From Natrinema zhouii (GTDB lineage: Archaea > Halobacteriota > Halobacteria > Halobacteriales > Natrialbaceae), in assembly GCF_013456555.2 (NCBI RefSeq), contig NZ_CP059154.1, forward strand, positions 620,001-684,000: a stretch of 64,000 bases of DNA. The letters are read 5' to 3'. A program made the position numbers and the translations under genes. Position 1 is the stretch's first letter. Every line of letters starts with the position of its first letter. Of this stretch, positions 50,358 through 60,308 are shown in pieces. The notes under the pieces are model-generated. The model made no database searches and had not been told where the DNA came from. It saw nothing but the letters and a program-made list of their open reading frames with translations.

Positions 50358-51794
50358 ATGGGGGCATTCGAGACACTCGCAGCGTACTTCGGCTTCGACG
50401 AACACGATACCGACCTCGGAACGGAAACGATCGCGGGGATAACGACGTTTCTGGCGATGTCGTACATCATCGTCGTCAATCCGCTCATTCTGAGCGAGGC
50501 GATCGCGATCGACGGCTACGACGCCGGCGAGATTCAGCAGATGATCACCGTCGCGACGATCCTCGCATCGGCGGTTGCCATTTTCGTCATGGCGTTCTGG
50601 GCCAACAGACCGTTCGGCCTCGCGCCCGGCATGGGGCTGAACGCGTTCTTCGCGTTCACGGTCGTTATCGGCCTCGGCGTCCCGTGGCAGGTCGCGCTCG
50701 CGGCGGTCTTCGTCGAAGGGATTATCTTCATCGCCCTGACGGCGGTCGGCGCACGGAAGTACATCATCGAACTGTTCCCGGAACCCGTTAAATTCGCCGT
50801 CGGAGCCGGGATCGGCGTCTACCTGCTCTTTCTGGGACTCCAGGAGATGCAGATCGTCGTTGACCATCCGGACACCCTCGTCACGCTGGGAAACGTCGCG
50901 ACCAGCGCCGTCGCCGCGCTTTCGGTCGTTGGCCTCGCACTGATGCTCATCCTCCACGCTCGCGGGACTCGCGGTTCGATCGTCATCGGGATCCTCGCCA
51001 CTGCCGTCGCTGGGTGGGTACTGACTATCGCTGACGTCGTCTCCCCGGGCACGCTCGTTCCCGCACAGACCTACGAGCAGGTCGCCAACGACGGAATCCT
51101 GAGCCTGATCGCGAGCGTTCAGTACGACTTCACGCCGCTGGTCGCCGGCTTCATCGAGGGACTCGGATTGATTACCGACGACCCGCTCGTGTTCGCGCTG
51201 GTCGTCTTCACGTTCTTCTTCGTCGACTTCTTCGACACGGCCGGGACGCTCATCGGCGTCTCGCAGATCGGTGGCTTCCTCGACGAGGACGGCGACCTCC
51301 CCGAAATCGAGAAGCCGCTGATGGCCGACGCGATCGGCACTACCGTGGGCGCGATAATCGGAACGTCGACAGTGACGACGTTCATCGAATCTTCGGCCGG
51401 CGTCGAGGAAGGCGGACGAACCGGCTTCACCGCCCTCGTCGTCGGCCTCCTCTTCGTGCTCTCCTTGCTCATCGTCCCGCTGATCGGTGCCATTCCGCAG
51501 TACGCGTCGTACCTCGCACTGGTCGTCGTCGGCATCATCATGCTACAGGGCGTCACCGACATCGACTGGCAAGACCCGTCCTGGGCGATTTCAGCCGGAC
51601 TGACGATTACGGTCATGCCGCTCACCGCGTCAATCTCGAACGGACTCGCCGCCGGGATCATCAGCTACCCGCTCGTCAAAGCCGCAATGGGGAGGGCCGA
51701 AGACGTTTCCGTCGGACAGTGGGCACTCGCCATCGCGTTCATCCTGTACTTCGCCGTCTTCTTCGCCGTCGACGCCGGCATGTTCTCGTTCTGA
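50358..51794 (+). CDS. NCS2-family purine permease (AzgA-like)
   Basis: This 478-residue membrane protein has about 12-14 hydrophobic segments. AzgA/GhxP-type signatures are present: TFLAMSYIIVVNPLILSEAI at the start, RPFGLAPGMGLNAFFAFTVV, and the second half FFVDFFDTAGTLIGVSQIGG with GTSTVTTFIESSAGVEEGGR. These import adenine, guanine or hypoxanthine with protons. The substrate is inferred from the family. No nucleobase-processing gene adjoins, although purF is in the window. It stands alone before the glutaredoxin gene. Confidence 0.92.
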   Translation: MGAFETLAAYFGFDEHDTDLGTETIAGITTFLAMSYIIVVNPLILSEAIAIDGYDAGEIQQMITVATILASAVAIFVMAFWANRPFGLAPGMGLNAFFAFTVVIGLGVPWQVALAAVFVEGIIFIALTAVGARKYIIELFPEPVKFAVGAGIGVYLLFLGLQEMQIVVDHPDTLVTLGNVATSAVAALSVVGLALMLILHARGTRGSIVIGILATAVAGWVLTIADVVSPGTLVPAQTYEQVANDGILSLIASVQYDFTPLVAGFIEGLGLITDDPLVFALVVFTFFFVDFFDTAGTLIGVSQIGGFLDEDGDLPEIEKPLMADAIGTTVGAIIGTSTVTTFIESSAGVEEGGRTGFTALVVGLLFVLSLLIVPLIGAIPQYASYLALVVVGIIMLQGVTDIDWQDPSWAISAGLTITVMPLTASISNGLAAGIISYPLVKAAMGRAEDVSVGQWALAIAFILYFAVFFAVDAGMFSF

Positions 51795-51918
51795 CGACCA
51801 TTGTTTCGGGTATTGCCAGCACGCTTCCGTGATCCGACCGTAGTACTCCCGAAACCACGATTGCGGCAACCCCCCGGTCGACCGGTGGGCTGATACGTCT
51901 TCCGCGGCAATATCCCGT

Positions 51919-52176
51919 ATGGCAGACATCACGATGTACGAGCTTCCCGGCTGTCCGTTCTGTGCGAAGGTCCGCTCGAAGCTCGACGAACTCGAGCTCG
52001 AGTACGATATCATCGAAGTGCCCCGCTCGCACGACGAGCGCACCGAGGTCGAGAAGGTAAGCGGCCAGACGGGCGTTCCCGTCATCGTCGACGAGGCGAA
52101 CGGTGTCGACGGGATGAGCGAGAGCGACGACATCGTCGAGTACCTCGAGGAAACGTACGGAAACGGCGCAACCTGA
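51919..52176 (+). CDS. Glutaredoxin-like protein
   Basis: This 85-residue thioredoxin-fold protein has the active-site CPFC at residues 12-15 (YELPGCPFCAKVRSKLDEL). The cis-proline is in TGVPVIVDEANG and a GST-N-like end follows. It is expected to reduce disulfides or bind small thiols in the cytosol. In haloarchaea the low-molecular-weight partner is gamma-glutamylcysteine. Length is normal. It could work with the GST and VOC proteins in this window, although they are not adjacent. Confidence 0.92.
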   Translation: MADITMYELPGCPFCAKVRSKLDELELEYDIIEVPRSHDERTEVEKVSGQTGVPVIVDEANGVDGMSESDDIVEYLEETYGNGAT

Positions 52177-52235
52177 AGTCTGGGAGTCGATTGTAGTCCG
52201 TTCTTCAGCAGGCAGTTCGCCGGCGAGCCCAGCGA

Positions 52236-52445
52236 CTACTGTTTCCACCAGAATCGGTTCGAAAGCAGGCTGAGTACCGTAAACACGAGGTAACCACCGA
52301 CGACGTAGACGCCGCCGAATACCACTGCATCGGCCGCCGTCGTGACGGTCGTCCCGTAATTGAAGACGAGTCCGAGAGCTGTGATGGTAAGAACGAGGAA
52401 CGCGCGCCGCCGACTGACGATTTCGACGGTCCACTGCCTCTCCAT
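52236..52445 (-). CDS. Small two-TM membrane protein
   Basis: This 69-residue protein has a basic start MERQWTVEIVSRRRAFLVLT, two hydrophobic segments (about 15-32 and 38-60), and ends SNRFWWKQ. I do not recognise it. GC-rich wobble use is consistent with the neighbours. It is convergent with the glutaredoxin gene and lies downstream of the HTH regulator on the opposite side. Confidence 0.6.
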   Translation of the reverse strand: MERQWTVEIVSRRRAFLVLTITALGLVFNYGTTVTTAADAVVFGGVYVVGGYLVFTVLSLLSNRFWWKQ

Positions 52446-52506
52446 AGGCGTTCCTCGCGGTCGGCACTCGAAAAACTGTCGTTCGTCGTGAGTGTTATCG
52501 GCCGGA

Positions 52507-53472
52507 TCAGGCCGCTTCTTCGTACTCGGAGCGTTCCCGGATGACGTCCCGAAGTTCGTCGGTGTTCCGGAACGTCGCGAGTTCGTCGCGCTCGACCAGG
52601 GCGGTGCCGTCGACGGATTCCTGTTTCGCTCGGTCGACGACGTACACGGATTGCGTGCCCATAACCTGGCCGATCGAACTCATGATTCGGGCGCGTTTCT
52701 CCGCGGCCTTCGTGAATTTCGAGTGGCCGGTCAGCACGATATCGCTGTCGTCTTCGTCCTCGCTGACGGCCGTAAACGGCGATCGGGCCGTCGGGTGGAC
52801 GCTGTAGCCGGCCCTCGTGAGGACGGCGACGACCTGTTCGTCGTCCGGATCCGCTTCGGGATCGTCCGGCGTCGCCTCGCTCTCGTGAACGTCCTCGGCA
52901 CCCTCGAGCACGTCGACGGGGCTCGTCAGCGGCGCGTCGAACATCTCCTCGAGGGTCATCGCGACCTCGACGGAGGCGTTCATGCCGTCTTCGTACTTCG
53001 AGACGGTCCGTCGGGAGACGCCGAGTTCGCCGGCGAGTTGGCCGAGGCTCCAGTCGCGGTCCTGGCGTTCGCCGGCCAGCAGGTCGCCGTCGATATTGAC
53101 GTAGAGGCCGCCGGGGGCGGCGTAGATCAACGGCGGGACTTCCTCGATGAACAGGTTGTACGCCGTGTCGGGGCTGAAGACGGGGACGCCGTGTCGGAAG
53201 TAGACGACGTCGGGTTTCAGATCCTCGTCGCGGCTACGCAGGCCGATGACCAGGGGCGTCGCGTTGAGGTAGGTCCCCAGGCGTCGCATCTCCTGACCGG
53301 TCGCCCGGTTGAACGCGTCGATATTCGCGAGGATCTTGACGAGGATGAGGTCTTCGCCCCGTCGGGCGGCGATATCGAAACTCTTCGGTCGAATCGCACA
53401 CCGATCACTCACCATGAATCCCGCGTCCTCTAACATCGCGGTTACGTTACCGACAAGCGCGGAGCGGGACAT
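52507..53472 (-). CDS. Archaeal HTH-type transcriptional regulator
   Basis: This 321-residue protein matches the archaeal putative HTH regulator family of about 320 residues. The N-terminal segment [20 protein letters not shown] with a nuclease-like fold ([20 protein letters not shown]) is typical, followed by the [23 protein letters not shown] near residues 150-170. A C-terminal acidic domain with [20 protein letters not shown] completes it. Targets are unknown. A TATA-like TCTTATAGG lies about 21-30 nt upstream on the minus strand. It is divergent from tiaS (168 bp gap), which could be a target. Confidence 0.9.
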   Translation of the reverse strand: MSRSALVGNVTAMLEDAGFMVSDRCAIRPKSFDIAARRGEDLILVKILANIDAFNRATGQEMRRLGTYLNATPLVIGLRSRDEDLKPDVVYFRHGVPVFSPDTAYNLFIEEVPPLIYAAPGGLYVNIDGDLLAGERQDRDWSLGQLAGELGVSRRTVSKYEDGMNASVEVAMTLEEMFDAPLTSPVDVLEGAEDVHESEATPDDPEADPDDEQVVAVLTRAGYSVHPTARSPFTAVSEDEDDSDIVLTGHSKFTKAAEKRARIMSSIGQVMGTQSVYVVDRAKQESVDGTALVERDELATFRNTDELRDVIRERSEYEEAA

Positions 53473-53640
53473 ACGGGATTGTAAGTGATTCCTCCTATAA
53501 GACGTTTTCCCCGTCATGTCCGTGTCCCGTGTTGCGATTAGGGCCCGAATCGGGAATATACTTATATAGTTGTTTGAGCAGTCGCGCAGCCGGCGAGAGA
53601 TCCCGAAAGGCGTTACTCGACCGGCGTGCAAGCACGGGCG

Positions 53641-54963
53641 ATGACCGTCGTCGGGATCGATGATACCGACTCGCGAGAGCGGGGAATGTGCACGACGTAC
53701 GTCGCCAGAGCGATCGCCGATCGGCTCCGCGAAGACGACTCGGTGAGCGTCTCGAGGCTCCTCCTCGTTCGACTCAATCCCGCCGTCGAGTACAAAACGC
53801 GGGGGAACGCCTCGCTGGCGATTCACACCGATTGCGATCCCGACCGCGCGTTCGATATCGCTCGCGAGCGCCTCGAGTCACTGGCCGAAACCGCCGACGA
53901 GCGGACGAATCCCGGACTGGTCGTGGCGGATCACGAGCCGGACGAAGACGTACCCTTCGACGATATGAGTCGATTCGCGCACGCGGCGGTCCGGGACCAC
54001 CTCTCGATCGCCGATGCCACGGCCCTGATCGAGCACCACGGCTATCGGTCGTGGCACGCCGGTAACGGCCGCGGTCGGATCGGTGCGCTGGCCGCGGTCG
54101 GTGCGTGGACGGCACTCGGGGAGTGGACCGACGAGTACATCGCCTACCGCGAGCCCGAGCGGTGGGGGACGCCTCGCGAGGTGGACCGCGAGAGCGTCTT
54201 CGCAGCGGCGGAGTGGGGCTACCCCGACGTGTGGGATACGGTCGACCGCGGCGAGGACGAGACCGTCTGCGTGCCGCACACGCCCGGCCCGATCCTGTAC
54301 GGGATCCGTGGCGACGAGACGGACGCCGTCCGGGCCGTGGCCGACCGAATCGAGAGCGAACCCGTCGCCGCGAGCCAGCGCTTCGTGACCAATCAGGGCA
54401 CCGACGTCCACCTGCGAGACGGCGCGATCGGAGCCGTCGCGGACGGGCGAGCCTACCGGCTCGAGGGCCGAGTCGCGAGCGAGCCCGAAACGCGTCGCGG
54501 CGGCCACGTGTTCGTCGACCTCGAGTCGCCAGCCGGTGGCGATGCGGATAATGACGGTGCAGTTGGTAACGAATCGCCGAACCGACTCGCGTGTGCCGCC
54601 TTCGAGCCGACGAAGCGCTTTCGGGATCGCGTGCGAGCGCTGCGCGTCGGCGACCGGCTCACCGCCTGCGGCGAAGTGTCCGACGGAACGCTCAAACTCG
54701 AGAAGTTCGCCGTCCGCGACCTCGTGCGAACCGAGCGGGTCACCCCCGTCTGTCCCAGCTGCGAGCGAACGATGGAAAGCGCCGGCCGGAACCAGGGCTA
54801 TCGCTGCCGGGATTGCGGGACTGCGACCGGGGGGAAAACGGACCGATCGCTCGAGCGCGACCTCGAACCCGGCTGGTACGAGGTGCCGCCGTGTGCGCGC
54901 CGTCACGTCGCGAAGCCGCTCGTTCGCGGCGGGTTCGACGCACCGACGCATCCGGAGCACTAG
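53641..54963 (+). CDS. tiaS: tRNA(Ile2) 2-agmatinylcytidine synthetase TiaS
   Basis: This 440-residue enzyme conjugates agmatine to C34 of tRNA-Ile2 so that it reads AUA codons. It starts [20 protein letters not shown], the conserved kinase-like segment. Later parts include [31 protein letters not shown], a predicted OB-fold (about 275-350) and a C-terminal zinc ribbon, [20 protein letters not shown] with CRDCG. Length is normal for haloarchaea. ATG 53641 gives the family start; an upstream ATG five codons earlier is possible. It is divergent from the HTH regulator. Confidence 0.95.
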   Translation: MTVVGIDDTDSRERGMCTTYVARAIADRLREDDSVSVSRLLLVRLNPAVEYKTRGNASLAIHTDCDPDRAFDIARERLESLAETADERTNPGLVVADHEPDEDVPFDDMSRFAHAAVRDHLSIADATALIEHHGYRSWHAGNGRGRIGALAAVGAWTALGEWTDEYIAYREPERWGTPREVDRESVFAAAEWGYPDVWDTVDRGEDETVCVPHTPGPILYGIRGDETDAVRAVADRIESEPVAASQRFVTNQGTDVHLRDGAIGAVADGRAYRLEGRVASEPETRRGGHVFVDLESPAGGDADNDGAVGNESPNRLACAAFEPTKRFRDRVRALRVGDRLTACGEVSDGTLKLEKFAVRDLVRTERVTPVCPSCERTMESAGRNQGYRCRDCGTATGGKTDRSLERDLEPGWYEVPPCARRHVAKPLVRGGFDAPTHPEH

Positions 54964-55043
54964 TTCGGGTCGGTCCCAGCTGAACGGCCTGAAAGTGATC
55001 GGCTGAGTACCGAGCGCAACGCGACCGTCGTTCGAAACCGCGG

Positions 55044-55247
55044 TCAGCGAACGGTGATGCCGCGGCGAGCGAGAAAGGCGCTGGCCGCCTTGATTTCGAC
55101 GGGGCTGCCGACGATCCGACAGCGGTCCTCCCCGTCCGGGAAGACGGAAACCGTGAATTCGTCGTCGAGCTGCGGCTCCAGCCCCTCGAGTGTCTCCCGC
55201 GGGAGGACGATCTGGGTACTGTCACGCAGCTGCGACGCGTCCGACAT
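55044..55247 (-). CDS. Small haloarchaeal protein (VNG_1110C-like)
   Basis: This 67-residue protein begins MSDASQLRDSTQIVLPRETL followed by EGLEPQLDDEFTVSVF and ends with VEIKAASAFLARRGITVR. I recall this pattern as a haloarchaeal conserved family named for VNG_1110C; function is unknown. The composition is acidic and soluble. The start is fixed by an AT-rich box GAAAATAATCG just upstream (about 55257-55267). Confidence 0.85.
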   Translation of the reverse strand: MSDASQLRDSTQIVLPRETLEGLEPQLDDEFTVSVFPDGEDRCRIVGSPVEIKAASAFLARRGITVR

Positions 55248-55424
55248 GCGTACTCGATTATTTTCCCGTCGTTTATGAGTGTCGAAATCCGTTTGTATCG
55301 GTAATTATAGTGGGTAGTGGAAGCCGCGCATACACGGCCGCGACCGCAGAGAGCTCAGTTCGACCGACGCTCGAGGCGTTCAACTGTCGCTCGAGGGCCG
55401 ACCCGCGAGTATAGTCAACTGGCG

Positions 55425-57068
55425 TCAGTCCGTCCCGCGGACCGTCACCGTTCGCCTGTCGCTCGCGTGCGGCGATCGCACTACTATCGGGAAGGTGTCG
55501 TCGTTGGCCACGGGGTAGGTTTCGTAGCCGAGCGAAAGTCGCTGGGACTGGCCGGGCTCGAGGCTCACGCGGAGCGTATCGACCACCTCCGGCGAGCGAC
55601 CGACGACGAGCTGGACGTCGTGTCTGCCGGGCGCGCTCCCCACGTTCTCGGCGACGGCAGCCACCGACAGCCATTCGCCGCCGGTCACCGGCACGTTCGT
55701 CCCGGTGATCGAGACCGCGAACGTCGCCTCGTCCCGTTCCCCACCGTCGCCGGTATCGTCCCCGCTGCGGCCGTAGACGAGCACCGACTGTGTGGCAGTG
55801 TCATCGCTCGTATCCACGGAGACGGGGAACTCGTCGTCGTTCTCGACGGGATAGGTCTCGTATCCCAGCGTGACGGTCGTCGTCTCGCCAGCGCCGACGG
55901 TCACCCCCTGTGTATCGACCGTCGTCGGGTCGTCCCCAACGACGAGTTCGACGTCGCGGTCGGCCGGCCCGTCGCCGGTGTTTTCGAGCGTGGCCGTCAC
56001 TTCGAGTCGCTCTCCACCCGTCACGGGCGTATTCGTCGTCATCTCACGGACCTCGAGGGAGCCGTGGCTCTCGGCGTCTTCGGTCCCGATGACCGTGACG
56101 TCGGTCTCGGACGCCGCGTGGCGAGTCTCGACGCGGACGGGGAACGTCTGCGTGTTGCGCACGGTCGCCGTGGTGAACTCGAGTCGGACCGTCTCGCTGT
56201 TCCCCGCGAACACCTCGACCGTTTCGCTGTCGACGTGTGTGGGGTCGTGTCCGACGATCAGATCGGGCTCAGCCTCGACGAACGCGTGGTAGGTGGAGTC
56301 CCCGTCGATCGCGATTTCGGCGTCGACGACGAGATCGTCACCCGATCGAACCGGCGCATTCGTCCCGGTGATCGTGACGTCGCGGAACGCGGCGACCGAC
56401 GGCCCCTCGGTGCGGGCGGACGACAGTCGGCCGTCGCGACAGACGACCCACGCGGTCATCGGATAGCCGCCGATGAACCAGATAGCGCCGCCGGATGTCG
56501 CGTACGTGACCGTCGCTGTCGACCCCGACAGCGCAGCGTTGTCGACGTACGTCGCGTTGCGCCCTTCCTGCCAGAAGAGCCGCCGGAGCAGCCCGGATTC
56601 GTCGGCCGATGACGCGGTCACTTCGACATCGTCGCGCACCGTGATCGTGGCGTCCGGCCCCGGGTCGCAGGTCACGTCCACGCTCGGTGCCGCCGGCGCG
56701 TTCTCGGTGACCTCGACCGACCAGGCGATCGTCGTTCCGTCGACGGTCACGCCGACTTCGTGCGTTCCCGACTCGTCGAACTGACCGGAAGCGGCCGGAT
56801 TGCCCGTGACGTAGGTGTAACTGTAAAACGGGTCGTACGGCGTGATAGCGTCCCCGTCCGGGCCGTCGACCCGCCAGTCGGCCGTCTGCGGCTCGACTCC
56901 CGGAGTCGCCGCGATTTCGAATCCGATGCCGTCGCCGGGTCGGACGGCCGTCGTGCGCTCCGCCGGGAAGACTCGCTTGAGGGTTCGCGTCTGCGCACCC
57001 CCGATTCCCGTCGTCGCGATGGCACCCACGCTACTCCCCACTGCCGTAACGTATTCTCGCCGTCGCAT
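55425..57068 (-). CDS. Secreted CARDB-repeat surface protein
   Basis: This 547-residue protein starts MRRREYVTAVGSSVGAIATT with an arginine-rich export signal (Tat-like). Residues about 40-200 form an Ig/PKD-like region. Three CARDB-type domains follow at about 210-310, 315-415 and 440-540, with shared phrases such as GTNVPVTGGEWLSV, VVG-xxPxxVDT and LGYETYPV-NDD-FPV. They bind nothing identifiable. No membrane anchor is visible at the end, so the protein may be released or attached to the S-layer by another route. It stands alone. Confidence 0.85.
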   Translation of the reverse strand: MRRREYVTAVGSSVGAIATTGIGGAQTRTLKRVFPAERTTAVRPGDGIGFEIAATPGVEPQTADWRVDGPDGDAITPYDPFYSYTYVTGNPAASGQFDESGTHEVGVTVDGTTIAWSVEVTENAPAAPSVDVTCDPGPDATITVRDDVEVTASSADESGLLRRLFWQEGRNATYVDNAALSGSTATVTYATSGGAIWFIGGYPMTAWVVCRDGRLSSARTEGPSVAAFRDVTITGTNAPVRSGDDLVVDAEIAIDGDSTYHAFVEAEPDLIVGHDPTHVDSETVEVFAGNSETVRLEFTTATVRNTQTFPVRVETRHAASETDVTVIGTEDAESHGSLEVREMTTNTPVTGGERLEVTATLENTGDGPADRDVELVVGDDPTTVDTQGVTVGAGETTTVTLGYETYPVENDDEFPVSVDTSDDTATQSVLVYGRSGDDTGDGGERDEATFAVSITGTNVPVTGGEWLSVAAVAENVGSAPGRHDVQLVVGRSPEVVDTLRVSLEPGQSQRLSLGYETYPVANDDTFPIVVRSPHASDRRTVTVRGTD

Positions 57069-57303
57069 ACGATGACAGATGTATCACAGAACGGTATAGC
57101 TAACACAACCTTGGCTAGCGGAACACAATCGAGGAAACGAGTGTTCAGTTCGACGGAAGGACTGTGACGGGTTCGACCTCTCGGTCGATGTGGTCGTTCG
57201 GCCGCTCGGAGCGCGGCGGGGAACTCGTTCGGACGCCGTCGCCTCGGTCCCTCAACGCGTGTCTCGAAAGGGTTTTTCGGCGCGACCGGTTGCATACTGA
57301 CAA

Positions 57304-58416
57304 ATGGGGCTCGAGGATGAGATCGAGAAAATCGAGGAGGAAATCGCCGATACGCCCTACAACAAGTCGACGGAGGCCCACATCGGCCGGCTGAAGTCGA
57401 AGCTCGCGGAGAAGAAGGAGAAACTCGAGACGCAGCAGTCCGGATCGGGCGGTGGTGGCGGCTATTCCGTCGAGAAACACGGCGACGCGACGGTCGCGCT
57501 GGTGGGGTTCCCGAGCGTCGGCAAGTCGTCGCTGCTGAACTCGCTGACCAACGCCGAGAGCGAAACCGGCTCCTACGAGTTCACGACGCTGGACGTCAAC
57601 CCGGGGATGCTCAACCACCGCGGCGCGAACATCCAGATGCTCGACGTGCCGGGGCTGATCGAGGGCGCGGCGGCGGGCAAGGGCGGCGGCCAGCAGGTGC
57701 TGGCGGTCGTCCGCAACGCCGACCTCATCATCTACATGCTCTCGGTGTTCGAAATCGAGCAGTACGACCGACTGCAGGAGGAGCTCTACGACATCAACAT
57801 CCGCGTCGATCAGGAGCCCCCGCAGGTCACGGTCCGACCGAAGATCAAAGACGGGATCAAGGTCACCTCGAGCACCGACCAGGACTTAGACGAGAAGACG
57901 ATCAAGGACGTCCTCCGCGAGCACGGCTACGTCAACGCCGACCTCAATCTTCAGGAGAACGTCTCCATCGACCGGCTGGTTGACGGCCTGATGGAGAATC
58001 GGGAGTATATCCCCTCGATCACCTGCGTCAACAAGGTCGACCTGATCGATCCCGACTACAAGGAGACGGTCGACGAGGAGTTGCGTCAGCGCGGCCTCGA
58101 TCCCGAGAAGGTGACCTTCATCAGCGCCGAGGAGGAGAAGGGGCTCGACGTGCTCAAAGACCGGATCTGGGAGCGACTCGGTCTCATCCGGGTCTACATG
58201 GAGAAACCCGGCCGCGGCATCGACTGGGAGGAACCGCTCGTGGTCCAGCGGGGAACGACCGTCGGCGAAGCCATCGGGAAACTCGGCGGCGAGATGGAAG
58301 AGCGGTTCCGCTTCGCTCGGGTCACCGGCCCCAGCGCGGCCCACGATCAACAGCAGGTCGGAACGGATCACGTGCTCGAGGACGAGGACGTGTTGAAGCT
58401 GATTCTGCGGCGGTAA
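57304..58416 (+). CDS. DRG-family GTP-binding protein (Rbg/Obg-like)
   Basis: This 370-residue GTPase has a charged N-terminal helical region (1-55), then P-loop GFPSVGKSS (about 68-76), LDVPGLIEGAAAGKGGG (G3) and CVNKVDLID (G4). A C-terminal TGS domain follows (about 290-368), including WEEPLVVQRGTTVGEAIGKL. The order and length match archaeal DRG proteins, which associate with translating ribosomes. A TTTTTC box about 30 nt before ATG fits a haloarchaeal promoter. It is divergent from the CARDB gene. Confidence 0.95.
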   Translation: MGLEDEIEKIEEEIADTPYNKSTEAHIGRLKSKLAEKKEKLETQQSGSGGGGGYSVEKHGDATVALVGFPSVGKSSLLNSLTNAESETGSYEFTTLDVNPGMLNHRGANIQMLDVPGLIEGAAAGKGGGQQVLAVVRNADLIIYMLSVFEIEQYDRLQEELYDINIRVDQEPPQVTVRPKIKDGIKVTSSTDQDLDEKTIKDVLREHGYVNADLNLQENVSIDRLVDGLMENREYIPSITCVNKVDLIDPDYKETVDEELRQRGLDPEKVTFISAEEEKGLDVLKDRIWERLGLIRVYMEKPGRGIDWEEPLVVQRGTTVGEAIGKLGGEMEERFRFARVTGPSAAHDQQQVGTDHVLEDEDVLKLILRR

Positions 58417-58553
58417 CAGGTGCGCAATCGGTCGATCTCGAGGACCGGAAACCGAGTATCGCCTGTCGTCGGTATTCAACCGGGTACGATCGTTGAATCG
58501 ATAGTCGGATCGGAACGATCAAGAATATCCGGCAGCCCGAAGACTAGGTAGAT

Positions 58554-60260
58554 ATGGCTACGTATGGGGCGCTCTCGGTGTTGCCGCCGCTGCTCGCGAT
58601 TGGGCTGGCAATCGTGACTCGCCGGCCGATGCTCTCTCTGTTTCTGGGCATCTGGTCCGGGGCGGTCATCGTCACCGAGAGCCTCGGCGTCGCACAGACC
58701 TTCGAGTGGATCATCAGCGCGATCATCGGGCCGGAAGACACGCCGGGCCTCAACGCCGAAATCCTGTTGTTCACGCTTCTGCTCGGCTCCGGCGTCGCGC
58801 TCATCTGGCGGCTCGGCGGCGCGATCGCCGTCCGTCGGTGGGCGACCGAGCGCCTCGAGACCCAGCGGACCGTTGGGCTGACCACGTGGATACTGGGACT
58901 CGTCATGTTCTTCGACGACTACGCCAATACGGCTATCGTCGGGAGCACGATGCGAGAAATTTCCGATGAACTGCGAGTCTCCCGCGAGAAACTCGCCTAC
59001 ATCGTCGACTCGACGGCCGCACCCGTCGCGACACTTGGCATCTCGAGTTGGGTGGCGTTCCAGTTGACGCTGATCGGAACCAAATACGAGGACATGGGCG
59101 TCGAGGACGAGGCACCGACGGCGTTCGCGACGTTCGTGGGCTCGATTCCCTACAACACCTACGCGCTGCTGGCGATCGTCATGGTCGGCATCGTCGTCTT
59201 CACCGGCCGGGACTACGGCGAGATGCTGGACGCCGAACACCGCTCGCGGACGACGGGAGCGGTCAACCGCGAGGGCGCACAGCCGCTCCAGAAGGTCGAG
59301 GAAGACCTGGGCGAACCGATCGACGACCGGCCGATGCTGCGGACGTTCTTCGCTCCGGTCGTCGTCCTGATCGCGGTGACGCTCGCGGGCGCGTTCTGGA
59401 CCGGATACCAGTCGTGGCTCTCGAGCCAGGCCGAGGCGGGAGCGCCGACGGCGTTCGGTGCCGCCGCGAATGACGCAGGGCTGACGCAAGTTCTCATCGA
59501 CATCGTCGGCGCGGGCGACTTCGCGACGGCGCTGACCTGGGGCTCGTTCGCCATGGTCGTGACCGCGATCACGATCGGACTGGCCTACGGCCTGTTCGAT
59601 ATCGGCGACGGCGTCGATACCGTCATCGACGGCTTCGGTATCATGCTGACGGCGGTGACGATCCTCGTGCTCGCGTGGACGATCAGCAGCGTCGCGGAGA
59701 CGCTCGGCACCGGCGAATTCGTCGCGAGCGTCGCCGAACCGTACATCACGGCGGAGTTGCTGCCCGTGCTCATCCTGCTCGTCGCCGCGTTCGTCGCGTT
59801 CACCATGGGATCGTCGTGGGCGACGATGGGACTCGTGACGCCCATCGCCATCCAAGTCGCCTACGAGTTCGGGACCGGGTTCGAACTGGTTCCGGTTGCC
59901 GTCGGTGCCGTCTTCTCCGGCGCGATCTTCGGCGACCACGCCTCGCCGATCTCCGACACAACGGTGCTCTCCGCGACGTTCAGCGGTGCGGACCTGATCG
60001 ACCACGTCCGCACGCAACTGCCCTACGCACTGACCGTCTTCTTCGTGGTCGTTGGCTGTTACCTGCTCAACGGCTACCTCGGCGTGCCGCCGATCGTCTT
60101 CCTGCCGCTCGGCGCCGTCGCCCTCGTCGGCCTCGTCGTCGGCCTCTCGAAATTCGACGCCGGTCGAAAGGGGCTCGAGCCGGTCCCGACGAGCCCGGCC
60201 GCCGACCTCACCGAACGAGACGCCGAGGTCGACGCCGATTCGCCTGAGCGGTCCGGCTAG
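58554..60260 (+). CDS. NhaC-family Na+/H+ antiporter (second copy)
   Basis: This 568-residue membrane protein has about 12 hydrophobic segments and NhaC features: SLFLGIWSGAVIVTESLGVA, FFDDYANTAIVGSTMREISD, FTMGSSWATMGLVTPIAIQV and IFGDHASPISDTTVLSATFS. It is longer than the first NhaC (478 residues), with a cytosolic loop at about 215-260. It probably exports Na+ in exchange for H+. It follows DRG by 137 bp on the same strand and precedes the VOC gene by 48 bp. Confidence 0.92.
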   Translation: MATYGALSVLPPLLAIGLAIVTRRPMLSLFLGIWSGAVIVTESLGVAQTFEWIISAIIGPEDTPGLNAEILLFTLLLGSGVALIWRLGGAIAVRRWATERLETQRTVGLTTWILGLVMFFDDYANTAIVGSTMREISDELRVSREKLAYIVDSTAAPVATLGISSWVAFQLTLIGTKYEDMGVEDEAPTAFATFVGSIPYNTYALLAIVMVGIVVFTGRDYGEMLDAEHRSRTTGAVNREGAQPLQKVEEDLGEPIDDRPMLRTFFAPVVVLIAVTLAGAFWTGYQSWLSSQAEAGAPTAFGAAANDAGLTQVLIDIVGAGDFATALTWGSFAMVVTAITIGLAYGLFDIGDGVDTVIDGFGIMLTAVTILVLAWTISSVAETLGTGEFVASVAEPYITAELLPVLILLVAAFVAFTMGSSWATMGLVTPIAIQVAYEFGTGFELVPVAVGAVFSGAIFGDHASPISDTTVLSATFSGADLIDHVRTQLPYALTVFFVVVGCYLLNGYLGVPPIVFLPLGAVALVGLVVGLSKFDAGRKGLEPVPTSPAADLTERDAEVDADSPERSG

Positions 60261-60308
60261 ACCGCCGCCTTCGCCAATTTTTTGGAGCGCGCAGGCCTCC
60301 GTTCGCGT

